In this document: piece after piece, positions 37,527 to 46,195 of the stretch
Position numbering within the stretch: position 1 is the stretch's first letter
Layout: each line of letters starts with the position of its first letter
Assembly (NCBI RefSeq): GCF_000980895.1
Contig: NZ_LAZX01000094.1
Coordinates: 1,206,575-1,270,574, forward strand
Direction of reading: 5' to 3'
DNA: 64,000 nt
From: Sphingomonas sp. Ag1
GTDB lineage: Bacteria; Pseudomonadota; Alphaproteobacteria; Sphingomonadales; Sphingomonadaceae
Position numbers and translations under genes: made by a program
Notes under the pieces: generated by a model
Database searches by the model: none
The model's input: the letters and a program-made list of their open reading frames with translations, nothing else
What the model was told of the DNA's origin: nothing

Positions 37527-38747
37527 TTAGGGGCGCTGGACGACACACTCTACCGCCGGGGGGTGTCCCAGAAAGAGACCGGGGCTCGCCGTCGCGCCAT
37601 AGGCACCAGCGATAAAGATCGCAATCGTGTCGCCGACATCGGCACGCGGCAGGGCGACCTTGTCGGCGAGCCGATCGAGCGGGGTGCACAGGCAGCCGAC
37701 CACCGACACCTCCTCGTCGCCCGCCTCGGCCATGCGGTGCGTCACAGCGACTGGATAGTTGCGCCGGACGACGGTGCCGAAATTGCCGCTGGCGGCGAGC
37801 TGGTGGTGAAGCCCGCCATCAACCACCAGGAAGGTTTCGCCGCGGCTTTCCTTCCGGTCGATGACTCGGGTGAGATACACGCCGCTTTCGCCGACCAGCC
37901 AACGGCCCAGTTCGATGGCAAAGGTCGATGAGAGCCGGGTGCGACTTAGGGCGTCACCAAGCGCCGCGCCGATCGCTGCCAGATCGATCGGCGTGTCGCC
38001 GGCAAAATGCGGGATACCGAAACCGCCGCCGAGATTGACCAGGGGCGGCATATGCCCCGCCTCGTCGCTGAGACGTTCGGCGAGTGCGAGCGTCGCGGCC
38101 TGTGTCTCGATCAGCGCCTGGCTGTCGAGCGCCTGGCTGCCGGCGAAGATGTGAAAACCGCGCCAGGCACCCCCACCAGCGACGATCGCCCGCACGAGAG
38201 CGGCGGCCCGTTCCGCATCGACGCCGAAGGGTGATGGGCGCCCGCCCATCTTCATGCCGGACCCCTTGAGCTCCATGTCTGGATTGACGCGAACCGCGAG
38301 CCGCGGCGCGGTTCCAAGTCGCCCGCCGATCGCCAGCGCGCGCGCCGCCTCCCCTTCGGATTCCACGTTGAGCGTGGCGCCCGCAGTGATCGCAGCCTCC
38401 AGTTCCGCATCGCGCTTGCCCGGACCGGCAAAGCTGATTGCGCCGGCTGGCTTTACGCGCAGCGCCTTGTCGAGTTCGCCGGCCGACGCGACGTCCAGAC
38501 CGTCGACCAGCGGCGCCACCGCCTGAAGCAGCGCCGGGTGCGGATTGGCCTTGATCGCATAATGAAGGTCGACAGCCGGGAAGGCCGTGCGAAAAGCGCG
38601 TACCCGGTCGGCCACGATCGCTGGATCATAGACAAAGAGCGGCGATCCGTGTTCGGCCACCCATGCCGATGCGGCGCGATCGCCGATCATCAGCTCACCG
38701 CGCTGAGCGGCAAATTCCGGGGGTAGCGGCCCGAACGGCTTGCTCAT
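37527..38747 (-). CDS. PLP-dependent decarboxylase, exosortase A-associated
   Basis: Fold-III PLP decarboxylase of 406 residues, related to ornithine and diaminopimelate decarboxylases. The PLP-lysine is in DLHYAIKANPHPALL, the phosphate-binding Gly loop is VNLGGGFGIPHF and VVGCLCTPLDRLADK holds the substrate-side Cys. Members of this group sit beside an acyl-CoA ligase and ACP in XrtA clusters, suggesting an amino-acid-derived group that is activated and loaded onto ACP. ATGA overlap with the ligase gene upstream. The substrate is unknown. Confidence 0.92.
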   Translation of the reverse strand: MSKPFGPLPPEFAAQRGELMIGDRAASAWVAEHGSPLFVYDPAIVADRVRAFRTAFPAVDLHYAIKANPHPALLQAVAPLVDGLDVASAGELDKALRVKPAGAISFAGPGKRDAELEAAITAGATLNVESEGEAARALAIGGRLGTAPRLAVRVNPDMELKGSGMKMGGRPSPFGVDAERAAALVRAIVAGGGAWRGFHIFAGSQALDSQALIETQAATLALAERLSDEAGHMPPLVNLGGGFGIPHFAGDTPIDLAAIGAALGDALSRTRLSSTFAIELGRWLVGESGVYLTRVIDRKESRGETFLVVDGGLHHQLAASGNFGTVVRRNYPVAVTHRMAEAGDEEVSVVGCLCTPLDRLADKVALPRADVGDTIAIFIAGAYGATASPGLFLGHPPAVECVVQRP

Positions 38748-40267
38748 GCTTTTTCCTCACCGAGCGCAGCAGGCGCCTGCCGCGACAGCATCGCCGCGCG
38801 CAGCCCCGCACGGTCCAGCTTGCCATTGGCGTTGCGCGGCAGATCGTCGCGCCACTCGAACTGCGCCGGCTGCATGAAATTGGGCAGATCTCGCCGCAGT
38901 CGGTCGCGCAACGCGGCTTCGTTCGCCGGATCACCCCGCACGATGACCATGATCGTCTGGCCCAGGCGAGGATCGGGAACGCCGATCGCCACCGCCTCCA
39001 AAGCCTCGCCGCCGGCCACGATTGCTTCCTCCACCTCGCCCGGGCTGATCCGGTTGCCCGCCGACTTGATCATCTCGTCGTCGCGACCGACGAAGCGGAG
39101 CAATCCGTCCGGCCCGCGCAGCGCGGTGTCGCCCGACCAGACAGCGACGCCGCCACAGCGCGAAAAGCTCGGGGCCGCGCGGAAGCGTTGCGCGGTCCGT
39201 TCGGGATCGCGCCAATAACCCTGCGCTACCAACGGTCCAGCATGGACGAGCTCCCCCGCCTCTCCCGGACTGGCCTCGCCGCCGTCGGCGCGGACGATCA
39301 TCACCTCGGCATGGGGGACGGCCGCACCGATCGCATCCGGATGAGCATCGACCAGCGACGGATCGAGGAAGGTCGATCGAAACGCCTCGGTCAGGCCATA
39401 CATCGGGTACAGATCAGCCCGCGGAAAACGCGCGCGCAGGTTGCGGACGAGCCGGGGCGTCAGCGCGCCGCCGGAATTGGTCAGCCGTCGCAGCCTGGCC
39501 GCCGTTTCGGTTGGCCACTCCGCCTCCAGCAACTGAACCCACAGCGGCGGGACGCCGGCCAGCGTGGTGGCGCCGACACGCTCCACGCCCTTCACCACGT
39601 CGCGCGGCGTGAGATAATCGAGCGGTGCGACGGTGGCGCCGGCCGCCCAGGTGGAGAACAGCTGATTCTGGCCATAATCGAAGCTGAGCGGAAGGACGCC
39701 GAGGACCACGTCGTCTGCGGCGAGGCGCAGATAATGCGCCACGCTGTTCGCGCCGAGCCAAAGGTTCGCGTGGCTGAGCATCACGCCCTTCGGCCTGCCG
39801 GTGGAGCCGGACGTGTACAAAATGGCCGCAAGCAAGTCCGGATCGGCCGCGGACGGAGGCATGAGCGGCCCGTCTCCGGCCAGCAGGTGAACAGCGATGT
39901 CGAGCGTGTCCGCCGCGTCGAGAGTCGCCGCCCGCGCAGGCTGGGTGAGCAGGAGCCGGGTACCGCTGTCGGCGAGGATGTGCGCCACCTGCGCCCGCTT
40001 GAGCAACGGGTTGATGGGCACGTGCACCAGACCGGCGCGGGGCGCGGCGAGCGGCATCAGACATGCCTCACGCGTTTTGGGCAGCCAGGTGGCGACTCGG
40101 TCGCCCGGCGCGAAGCCCTGTGCCGCCAGCCAGCCGGCGAGCCGCGCCACGCGATCCTCAAGCTCTGCGTAGCTCAGCGTGCCCGAACGATCGACCAGTG
40201 CGGGCGCGTCTGCTGCACCCGCGAGAACATGGTCGATCGGCTGCGGAACGGGGTCGATTGGCACCAT
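38744..40267 (-). CDS. acyl-CoA ligase (AMP-forming), exosortase A-associated
   Basis: ANL-superfamily adenylating enzyme of 507 residues. The P-loop AILYTSGSTGRPKGVMLSH is near residue 147, with YPMYGLTEAFRSTFLDP as motif A5 and the hinge/C-terminal Lys region LPRNANGKLDRAGLR. It may adenylate a carboxylate and pass it to the ACP encoded divergently 80 bases away. Divergent transcription with the ACP-hydrolase genes suggests shared control from the spacer. Confidence 0.93.
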   Translation of the reverse strand: MVPIDPVPQPIDHVLAGAADAPALVDRSGTLSYAELEDRVARLAGWLAAQGFAPGDRVATWLPKTREACLMPLAAPRAGLVHVPINPLLKRAQVAHILADSGTRLLLTQPARAATLDAADTLDIAVHLLAGDGPLMPPSAADPDLLAAILYTSGSTGRPKGVMLSHANLWLGANSVAHYLRLAADDVVLGVLPLSFDYGQNQLFSTWAAGATVAPLDYLTPRDVVKGVERVGATTLAGVPPLWVQLLEAEWPTETAARLRRLTNSGGALTPRLVRNLRARFPRADLYPMYGLTEAFRSTFLDPSLVDAHPDAIGAAVPHAEVMIVRADGGEASPGEAGELVHAGPLVAQGYWRDPERTAQRFRAAPSFSRCGGVAVWSGDTALRGPDGLLRFVGRDDEMIKSAGNRISPGEVEEAIVAGGEALEAVAIGVPDPRLGQTIMVIVRGDPANEAALRDRLRRDLPNFMQPAQFEWRDDLPRNANGKLDRAGLRAAMLSRQAPAALGEEKA

Positions 40268-40291
40268 ATCGGCTGACCTTGCCCCGGAAAG

Positions 40292-40320
40292 TTGCGGAAT
40301 TCATCCCCCCGGCTTAACGG
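40292..40320 (+). promoter_or_regulatory. possible promoter of the ACP operon
   Basis: TTGCGG (40292-40297), a 17-base spacer and TAACGG (40315-40320), 28 bases before the GTG of the ACP gene, in the spacer between the divergent ligase and ACP genes. Box quality is moderate. Confidence 0.35.
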
Positions 40321-40347
40321 CGGTGCAACAAAATTGAGGGGACGCAG

Positions 40348-40620
40348 GTGATTCCTGAAGGCAAGCCCGAAGTTGACGCCACGTTGCGCGCGATACTCAA
40401 GGACGTGCTTGGTCTGTCGAACGAACAGGTGGCTGGGTTCGACGATAGCACCCCGCTGTTCGGCGCGTTGCCGGAGCTCGATTCGATGGCGGTCGCCGGC
40501 GTGCTGACCGAGATCGAGGATCGGCTGGGCATCGTGATCGACGATGACGAGGTCGATGGCGAGATGCTGGAGACATTCGGCGCGTTGAGCACCTTCGCGT
40601 CCGCCAAGGCGCTGGTCTGA
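40348..40620 (+). CDS. acyl carrier protein, exosortase A-associated
   Basis: ACP of 90 residues. The phosphopantetheine attachment Ser is Ser46 in LPELDSMAVAG, following the acidic helix ALPELDS. The start is GTG at 40348 with GGGGAC upstream. Companion of the divergent acyl-CoA ligase and PLP decarboxylase. Four bases separate it from the next gene, so ACP and the two hydrolase-like genes form one operon. Confidence 0.92.
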   Translation: MIPEGKPEVDATLRAILKDVLGLSNEQVAGFDDSTPLFGALPELDSMAVAGVLTEIEDRLGIVIDDDEVDGEMLETFGALSTFASAKALV

Positions 40621-40624
40621 GCGA

Positions 40625-41293
40625 ATGGCCGGGACGTCCGGCCTGACCATCAGACATTATGACTGGGCCGGTGGGCGTGAGGCGATGCTCCGCTTCGGAC
40701 CGGATCGGGGACCGGTCGTGGTCGCCGCCCTGCCCTTTTACGAAGAAGCCAATCGGACGCGCGCCGCGCTGATCGATGTGCTTCGGCGACTGGCCGCACG
40801 GGGGATCGCCGCCGCCCTGCCCGACCTGCCGGGCACCAACGAAAGTCTGCTGCCGACAGGCGAGGCGACGCTGGCGAGGTGGCGCGATGCCTTTGCCGCT
40901 GCCTGCGCCAGCATGTCGGGGCCCGTGCACAGCATGGCGTGGCGGACCGGCGCGCTGGTCGACGGGACCGCGGAAGTGTCGAGCCGCTGGTATCTGGCGC
41001 CGCAGACCGGGGAAGCTGCCGAGCGCGAGCTGCGGCGCCTGCAACGGGCGGGCGGTGGCGAGGACGCTGGCGGCAATATCATCTCGGACGCGATGCTGGC
41101 GCAGCTGGCCGGGGCACAGCCGACGACCGAGGGCAGCGTCCGCGTGGTGCGGCTGGAAAGCGACCCCAGAGCCGCTGATCGCAAGCTTCCCGGCAGCGCC
41201 CTGTGGCGTGCGGCCGAGCCGGGCGTGGACCCGGCGCTACAGGCGCTGATCGCGGACGACGTGGCGCGCTGGATCAACGGGGATACCGCTTGA
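40625..41293 (+). CDS. alpha/beta-hydrolase-like protein of the XrtA cluster
   Basis: Protein of 222 residues that sits where XrtA clusters carry hydrolase 2. The alternating hydrophobic strand pattern (GPVVVAALPFYEEANRTRAALIDVLRRL, then GIAAALPDLPGTNES) fits an alpha/beta-hydrolase core. At the elbow position it reads VHSMAWRTGALV, without a GxSxG motif, so it may be inactive or use another mechanism. Its TGA overlaps the TTG start of the following hydrolase gene. Family assignment rests on context plus fold pattern and is tentative. Confidence 0.7.
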   Translation: MAGTSGLTIRHYDWAGGREAMLRFGPDRGPVVVAALPFYEEANRTRAALIDVLRRLAARGIAAALPDLPGTNESLLPTGEATLARWRDAFAAACASMSGPVHSMAWRTGALVDGTAEVSSRWYLAPQTGEAAERELRRLQRAGGGEDAGGNIISDAMLAQLAGAQPTTEGSVRVVRLESDPRAADRKLPGSALWRAAEPGVDPALQALIADDVARWINGDTA

Positions 41294-42084
41294 GCCGCCG
41301 GCTGCTGACCTTTCCTTGCGATGGCCACACGCTGGTCGGGACGCTGGATGGTCCACCGGAAGGGGGAGGCGGCGCGACCGGGTTGCTGATCGTCACTGGC
41401 GGGAACGAGATACGGGCTGGGGCGCATCGCGGCATGGCTGAGCTTGCCGCGCGGCTGGCGGCGGACGGCACGCCCGTCTTTCGCTACGATCGGCGGGGCG
41501 TCGGCGATTCGAGCGGGATCAACAGCGGCTTTCGCGGCGCGCGCGACGATCTGCTCGCTGCGGCGGCGACATTCCGTGCGGCGGCGCCGCAGGTCACGCG
41601 GCTGATCGGGTTCGGCAATTGCGATGGCGCGACCAGCCTGGCCTGTTGGGGCCGCGAGGCCGGGTGCGATGCATTGGTGCTTGCCAACCCCTGGGCGGTC
41701 AAGCCGAGCGACACGCTGCCGCCGCCGGCCGCGGTTCGCGCGCATTATGCGGCGCAGCTACGCGATCCTGCGGCATGGGCGCGGATTCTGCGCCGGGGCC
41801 TTTCGCTGCCCAAGCTGGTGCGCGGGTTGCGCAGCATCGCAGCATCGCCGCGTGATGATGGCGTGACTGGGCGGACCATCGCGTCGATTGCGCAATGGGG
41901 GCCGGATGCGACGATCGTGCTGGCGCGCGGCGACGGCACCGCCATCGCCTATGCCGATGCGGCGCGGCGCGCGGGGATTTCCCCGCGCACCGTCACCGTG
42001 GACACCGGATCGCACAGCTTCGCCCGTTCCGGCGATGCGGCCGCGTTGGAAGCGGCGATCCGGCAGGTCCTCAGCGCGCCTTGA
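41290..42084 (+). CDS. hydrolase 1, exosortase A system-associated
   Basis: Alpha/beta hydrolase of 264 residues. The elbow motif is GFGNCDGATS, so the nucleophile is a Cys rather than Ser, as I recall for this family; the acid/His parts are seen in RYDRRGVGDSSG and TGSHSF. The start is TTG at 41290, overlapping the previous stop with GGGGAT upstream; the reading from 41203 is rejected. A thioesterase role toward ACP-bound intermediates is plausible by context. Its 3' end overlaps the convergent S10 peptidase gene by 14 bases. Confidence 0.86.
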   Translation: MSRRLLTFPCDGHTLVGTLDGPPEGGGGATGLLIVTGGNEIRAGAHRGMAELAARLAADGTPVFRYDRRGVGDSSGINSGFRGARDDLLAAAATFRAAAPQVTRLIGFGNCDGATSLACWGREAGCDALVLANPWAVKPSDTLPPPAAVRAHYAAQLRDPAAWARILRRGLSLPKLVRGLRSIAASPRDDGVTGRTIASIAQWGPDATIVLARGDGTAIAYADAARRAGISPRTVTVDTGSHSFARSGDAAALEAAIRQVLSAP

Positions 42085-43585
42085 TGAAGGCCCGGATGTC
42101 GTTCGACAGCTTCCGCAGATCCTCATCCCGAACGTACATCATGTGGCCGGCATTGTACCAATGCCAGCTGATGCGCCCGTCATTGGGGATGCCGGTGCGG
42201 TTGAGCGAATATTCCGCGCCGAAGAAGGGCGTCGCGAAATCATAATAGCCCTGGCCGACGAACACGCGCAGGCCGCTGTTCTCGCGCAGCGCCTTGCCGA
42301 TGTAGGGCGCCACGTTGAGATAGCCCTCCCCGCCACGCGGGCCGCCGATCTTCCAGTCCCAGTCACGCACGCCACCGATCGACACGTACGTCACGTCGGG
42401 CGAGTATTTCAGCGTCTCGCGCGAGTAGGCGTTCATCGCCGCGGTATAGGCGCCGTCGATGGCGTAGAAGCTGGGATCATTGTCGGGCGTTTCGCCGGCG
42501 TCGTCATAATCCTTGCCGACGTAGCGCGTGTCGAGGCGGCCGATCGTCTGCCCACGATCGCGCAGCAGTTCCTTGTAGAAGCGGCCGGGCGAGAGGCGAA
42601 GATCGGCGCGGGCAAGGTAATCCTGCGACACGCCGGTGTAGCGCGACAGCTGCGGCAGAACCTGCTGGCGCTCCTGCGCGGTGAGCGAATTACCCTTCAG
42701 CAGCGCCGCGGCATAAGGGCCGATGGCAAACGCCTTCGCCTCGGCGATGAATTCCTCGACCGTCGCGGGGCGATTGGCGACCTTGTTATGATACCAGGCG
42801 GTCGCCGCCATCGACGGCAGGTTGGTCACATAGCCCAACTCGTTGCCCGGCGAATCCGCCGCGACGCTGAAATCGAGGATCGAGGAGATCAGCAGGATGC
42901 CGTTCACCGCCACGTCGGTGTAGGTGCCCTCCAGCTCGTTGATCACCGCCGCCGAGCGCGTGGTGCCGTAGCTTTCGCCACCGATGAACTTGGGCGCGTT
43001 CCAGCGGCCATGTTCGTTCAGCCACAGCCGAATGAAGTCCGCCATCGACTTGGCATCCTTCGTCACGCCCCAATAATCCTTGGGATCGGTCTTCCCCAGC
43101 GCGCGGCTGAAGCCGGTGCCGACCGGATCGATGAACACGATGTCGGTGACGTCGAGCAGCGAATCGACATTGTCGATGACGGGATAGGGCGGCGCGCCAT
43201 CGTCGCGGGCGTCCGAGGGAAGCACGACGCGCTTCGGCCCGAAGGCGCCCATGTGGAGCCACAAGGAGCCGGAACCCGGGCCGCCGTTCCACAGGAACGT
43301 CACCGGACGCTTGGGATCGACCGGGCCCTCCTTGATGTAGCTGTATGACGTGATCGCGGCGAGCGGCTTGCCCGCCTTGTCCTTCAGATAGGTTTCACCG
43401 GCGATCGCGCGATAATTGATGCGGGTGCCGCCGAAGGTGCCGGAATGGCGGGTGACGGAGACGACTGGCGGCGGAATGCTGGTGTCGTCGGCGGCCTGTT
43501 CGGCCTTGCTGTTCTGCTTGTCCTGCGCGCTCAACGGCGCGGCAACGAGCGCGGCGCCAAGCGCCAGCGCGATGCGTAACTTCAT
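42071..43585 (-). CDS. S10 family serine carboxypeptidase
   Basis: Exported peptidase of 504 residues. A signal peptide (MKLRIALALGAALVAAPLSAQD) leads into the S10 fold: GGPGSGSLWLHMGAFGP (oxyanion region), FIDPVGTGFSRA, the catalytic Ser in GGESYGTTRSAAV, and near the C-terminus the catalytic Asp/His in VGQGYYDFATP and WYNAGHMMY. The ATG at 43585, behind GGGGGA, gives the signal peptide directly. Periplasmic carboxypeptidase, substrates unknown. Separated from trxB by a REP-like repeat pair. Confidence 0.93.
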   Translation of the reverse strand: MKLRIALALGAALVAAPLSAQDKQNSKAEQAADDTSIPPPVVSVTRHSGTFGGTRINYRAIAGETYLKDKAGKPLAAITSYSYIKEGPVDPKRPVTFLWNGGPGSGSLWLHMGAFGPKRVVLPSDARDDGAPPYPVIDNVDSLLDVTDIVFIDPVGTGFSRALGKTDPKDYWGVTKDAKSMADFIRLWLNEHGRWNAPKFIGGESYGTTRSAAVINELEGTYTDVAVNGILLISSILDFSVAADSPGNELGYVTNLPSMAATAWYHNKVANRPATVEEFIAEAKAFAIGPYAAALLKGNSLTAQERQQVLPQLSRYTGVSQDYLARADLRLSPGRFYKELLRDRGQTIGRLDTRYVGKDYDDAGETPDNDPSFYAIDGAYTAAMNAYSRETLKYSPDVTYVSIGGVRDWDWKIGGPRGGEGYLNVAPYIGKALRENSGLRVFVGQGYYDFATPFFGAEYSLNRTGIPNDGRISWHWYNAGHMMYVRDEDLRKLSNDIRAFIKAR

Positions 43586-43601
43586 GCAATCCCCCAAATA
43601 G

Positions 43602-43698
43602 GCCGTGCCGGCCCGATCCCGGCATCCACTCTTTTTCCGCGTGATAAACGCGCGCCGAGACTGCGGCAGGGTGGATGCCGGGACAAGCCCGGCACGGC
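43602..43698. repeat. REP-like inverted palindrome pair
   Basis: Two 28-base arms (43602-43629 and 43671-43698) are near-perfect inverted copies, with the core GTGGATGCCGGGA opposing TCCCGGCATCCAC. Each arm is itself palindromic (GCCGGG-ACAAG-CCCGGC in arm 2). The ATGCCGGG...CCCGGCAT core is one I recognise as a dispersed palindrome in many sphingomonad and other alphaproteobacterial genomes. A T6 run (43701-43706) follows on the plus side. Confidence 0.7.
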
Positions 43699-43712
43699 TG
43701 TTTTTTGGAGGT

Positions 43713-44681
43713 TTACTCTGCGGCTTCGGCCATTTTCTCGAAGTCCGCCTCGGCGAGGAAGCGTTCGGCGTCGAGCGCGGCCATGCAGCCGGTGCCCGCC
43801 GCGGTGATCGCCTGGCGATAGGTCTTGTCCATCACGTCTCCGCAGGCGAACACGCCGGGCACGCTGGTGCGCGTCGAGCCGGTATCGACCTTGATATAAT
43901 GATCCTCGTCCAGTTCGAGGTGGCCGCGGAACAGCTCGGTCGCCGGATGGTGGCCGATCGCGACGAAGCCGCCCTCCACGTCGAGGCGGCTGTGCTCACC
44001 AGTGACCGTATCGACAAGGTCGAGCGCGACGAGGCCGGCATTGCCGCCGCCGTCGACGAACTCACGCACTTCCTTGTTCCACAGCACCTTCACCTTCGGA
44101 TGGGCGAACAACCGCTCCTGCAGGATGCGCTCGGCACGAAGCGAGTCGCGGCGGTGGATCAGCGTCACGTCATCGGAATGGTTGGTGAGGTAGAGCGCCT
44201 CCTCCACCGCGGTGTTGCCGCCGCCGATCACCGCGACCTTCTTGCCGCGATAGAAGAAGCCATCGCAGGTGGCGCAGGCGGAGACGCCCTTGCCCTTCAT
44301 CGCATCCTCGCTGGCGAGGCCGAGCCACTTGGCCTGCGCGCCGGTGGCGATGACGAGCACGTCGCCCTCATAGATATCGCCGCTGTCGCCGGTAAGGCGG
44401 AACGGGCGGCGCGACAGATCGACCGAGACGACCGTGTCCCACACCAGCGTGGTGCCGACATGCTCCGCCTGCTTCTGCATCTGCTCCATCAGCCACGGGC
44501 CCTGGATCACCTCGGCAAAGCCGGGGTAATTTTCCACGTCGGTGGTGGTCATCAGCTGGCCGCCGGGCTGGATGCCCTGCACCAGGATCGGCTTCATGCC
44601 CGCGCGGGCACCATAGATGGCGGCAGAAAGGCCAGCGGGGCCCGAGCCGAGGATGAGCATGCGAGTCGAGTGAGTGGTCAT
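43713..44681 (-). CDS. trxB: thioredoxin-disulfide reductase
   Basis: Cytoplasmic flavoenzyme of 322 residues reducing thioredoxin with NADPH. N-terminal FAD motif LILGSGPAGLSAAIYGARAG, redox-active pair in SACATCDGFF (CATC), NADPH motif VIGGGNTAVEEALYL and C-terminal GVFACGDVMDKTYRQAITAAG are all present. The ATG at 44681 is chosen over 44711 because MTTHSTRMLILGSG matches the family start. Divergent from the M17 aminopeptidase. Confidence 0.97.
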   Translation of the reverse strand: MTTHSTRMLILGSGPAGLSAAIYGARAGMKPILVQGIQPGGQLMTTTDVENYPGFAEVIQGPWLMEQMQKQAEHVGTTLVWDTVVSVDLSRRPFRLTGDSGDIYEGDVLVIATGAQAKWLGLASEDAMKGKGVSACATCDGFFYRGKKVAVIGGGNTAVEEALYLTNHSDDVTLIHRRDSLRAERILQERLFAHPKVKVLWNKEVREFVDGGGNAGLVALDLVDTVTGEHSRLDVEGGFVAIGHHPATELFRGHLELDEDHYIKVDTGSTRTSVPGVFACGDVMDKTYRQAITAAGTGCMAALDAERFLAEADFEKMAEAAE

Positions 44682-44758
44682 GCCCGCGATGTAGGATGCG
44701 GCGCGACCCAAGGGAACCGCGCGTTGCGCCGACGGTGAAGTCCTGCTTTGCTGGCCCG

Positions 44759-46144
44759 ATGACCGACTTTTCCAGCCTTCTCGCCCCCGACCGGGGCCAG
44801 CCTGCCCGCACCATCCATGTCGTCCACCCCGACCGGTTCAAGGAATGGCTCATCGCCCAGCCGGCGCGCACGCGCACCGCGGTGGCGGCCAACAAGGTGG
44901 TGGGAAAGCCGGGCAATCGCGCGATCCTTCCCGGCGATGCGCCCGACGACTGGGCGATGCTGCTGGTGTGCAACGAGGATGTGACATCGCCGTGGCGGAT
45001 CGCGTCGCTGGGTGATGGCCTGCCCGAAGGCACGTACCGGCTGGCGGAGGGCGAGCCGGGCGCGGCGATGCTGGGCTGGTGCCTCGCGCAGCATCGCTTC
45101 ACCCGCTATCGTAGCGCGCCCGACGCGCAGGGGCCGCGCGTGCTGCTGACCGGCGAGCCGGGGCGGATCGAGGAGATCGTCCGGCTGGCGGAGGCGACCG
45201 CGCTGGTCCGCGATCTGGTCGACACCGGCGCATCGGACCTGGGGCCGGCGGATCTGGAGGCGCAGGTCGAGCTGCTGGCGAAGGCGCATGGTGCGACGAC
45301 GCGAGTGACGCGCGGCGATGCGCTGGCGGTGGAATATCCGATGATCCACGTCGTCGGCCAGGCAGCGAGCAAGGAACGTGCGCCGCGGCTGATCGAGCTG
45401 GAATGGGGCGATCCTGCCCACCCCCGCATCGCGCTGGTCGGCAAGGGCGTCTGCTTCGATTCGGGCGGGCTCGACGTCAAGACGTCGGGCGGGATGCGGC
45501 TGATGAAGAAGGACATGGGCGGCGCGGCGCACATGATCGCGCTTGCCGGGCTGGTCATGGGCGCGAAGCTGAAGGTGCGGCTGCACCTGCTGGTGCCGGC
45601 GGTGGAGAATGCGATTGCCGGCAATGCCTTTCGTCCCGGCGATGTGCTGCGCAGTCGGGCGGGGCTGATGGTGGAGAATACCAACACCGATGCCGAGGGG
45701 CGACTGATCCTGGCCGACGCACTGACCCGCGCGGTGGAGGATCGGCCGGAGTTGATCGTGGACTTTGCGACGCTGACCGGTGCGGCGCGGGTTGCGCTGG
45801 GGCCGGACCTGCCACCGTTGTTCGCCAATGACGAGGAGCTGGCGGCCGACTTCCTTGCCGCAGGCACCGCCGCGCATGACCCTTTGTGGCGGTTGCCGCT
45901 GTGGGATGGCTATGACGACATGCTGAAGTCGGACGTCGCAGACATGGTCAATGCGCCCGATGGCGGCTTTGCCGGTGCGGTGACGGCGGCGCTGTTCCTG
46001 CGGCGCTTCGTGCCCAAGGATATCGCCTGGGCGCATGTCGATACATTCGCGTGGCGCCCTGCCCCCCGGCCGGGCAGGCCCAAGGGCGGCGCGGCGCTGG
46101 GGCTGGCCGCCGCCTGGGGTGTGCTGCGCAAGCGCTACGGCTGA
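44759..46144 (+). CDS. leucyl aminopeptidase family protein (M17)
   Basis: Cytoplasmic metallo-aminopeptidase of 461 residues. The catalytic C-terminal domain has VGKGVCFDSGGLDVKTSGGM (Lys and Asp metal/catalytic residues), MKKDMGGAA and the signature NTDAEGRLILADAL. The N-terminal domain is shortened compared with PepA, as in the sphingomonad paralogues. The ATG at 44759 is used; an upstream in-frame GTG at 44696 gives no conserved residues. Released N-terminal amino acids are presumably recycled. Confidence 0.93.
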   Translation: MTDFSSLLAPDRGQPARTIHVVHPDRFKEWLIAQPARTRTAVAANKVVGKPGNRAILPGDAPDDWAMLLVCNEDVTSPWRIASLGDGLPEGTYRLAEGEPGAAMLGWCLAQHRFTRYRSAPDAQGPRVLLTGEPGRIEEIVRLAEATALVRDLVDTGASDLGPADLEAQVELLAKAHGATTRVTRGDALAVEYPMIHVVGQAASKERAPRLIELEWGDPAHPRIALVGKGVCFDSGGLDVKTSGGMRLMKKDMGGAAHMIALAGLVMGAKLKVRLHLLVPAVENAIAGNAFRPGDVLRSRAGLMVENTNTDAEGRLILADALTRAVEDRPELIVDFATLTGAARVALGPDLPPLFANDEELAADFLAAGTAAHDPLWRLPLWDGYDDMLKSDVADMVNAPDGGFAGAVTAALFLRRFVPKDIAWAHVDTFAWRPAPRPGRPKGGAALGLAAAWGVLRKRYG

Positions 46145-46195
46145 CGCTTCTGCCAGCGTCCGGCGTCGCGCACGGGCGCGACGCCGTGGCGCGGA

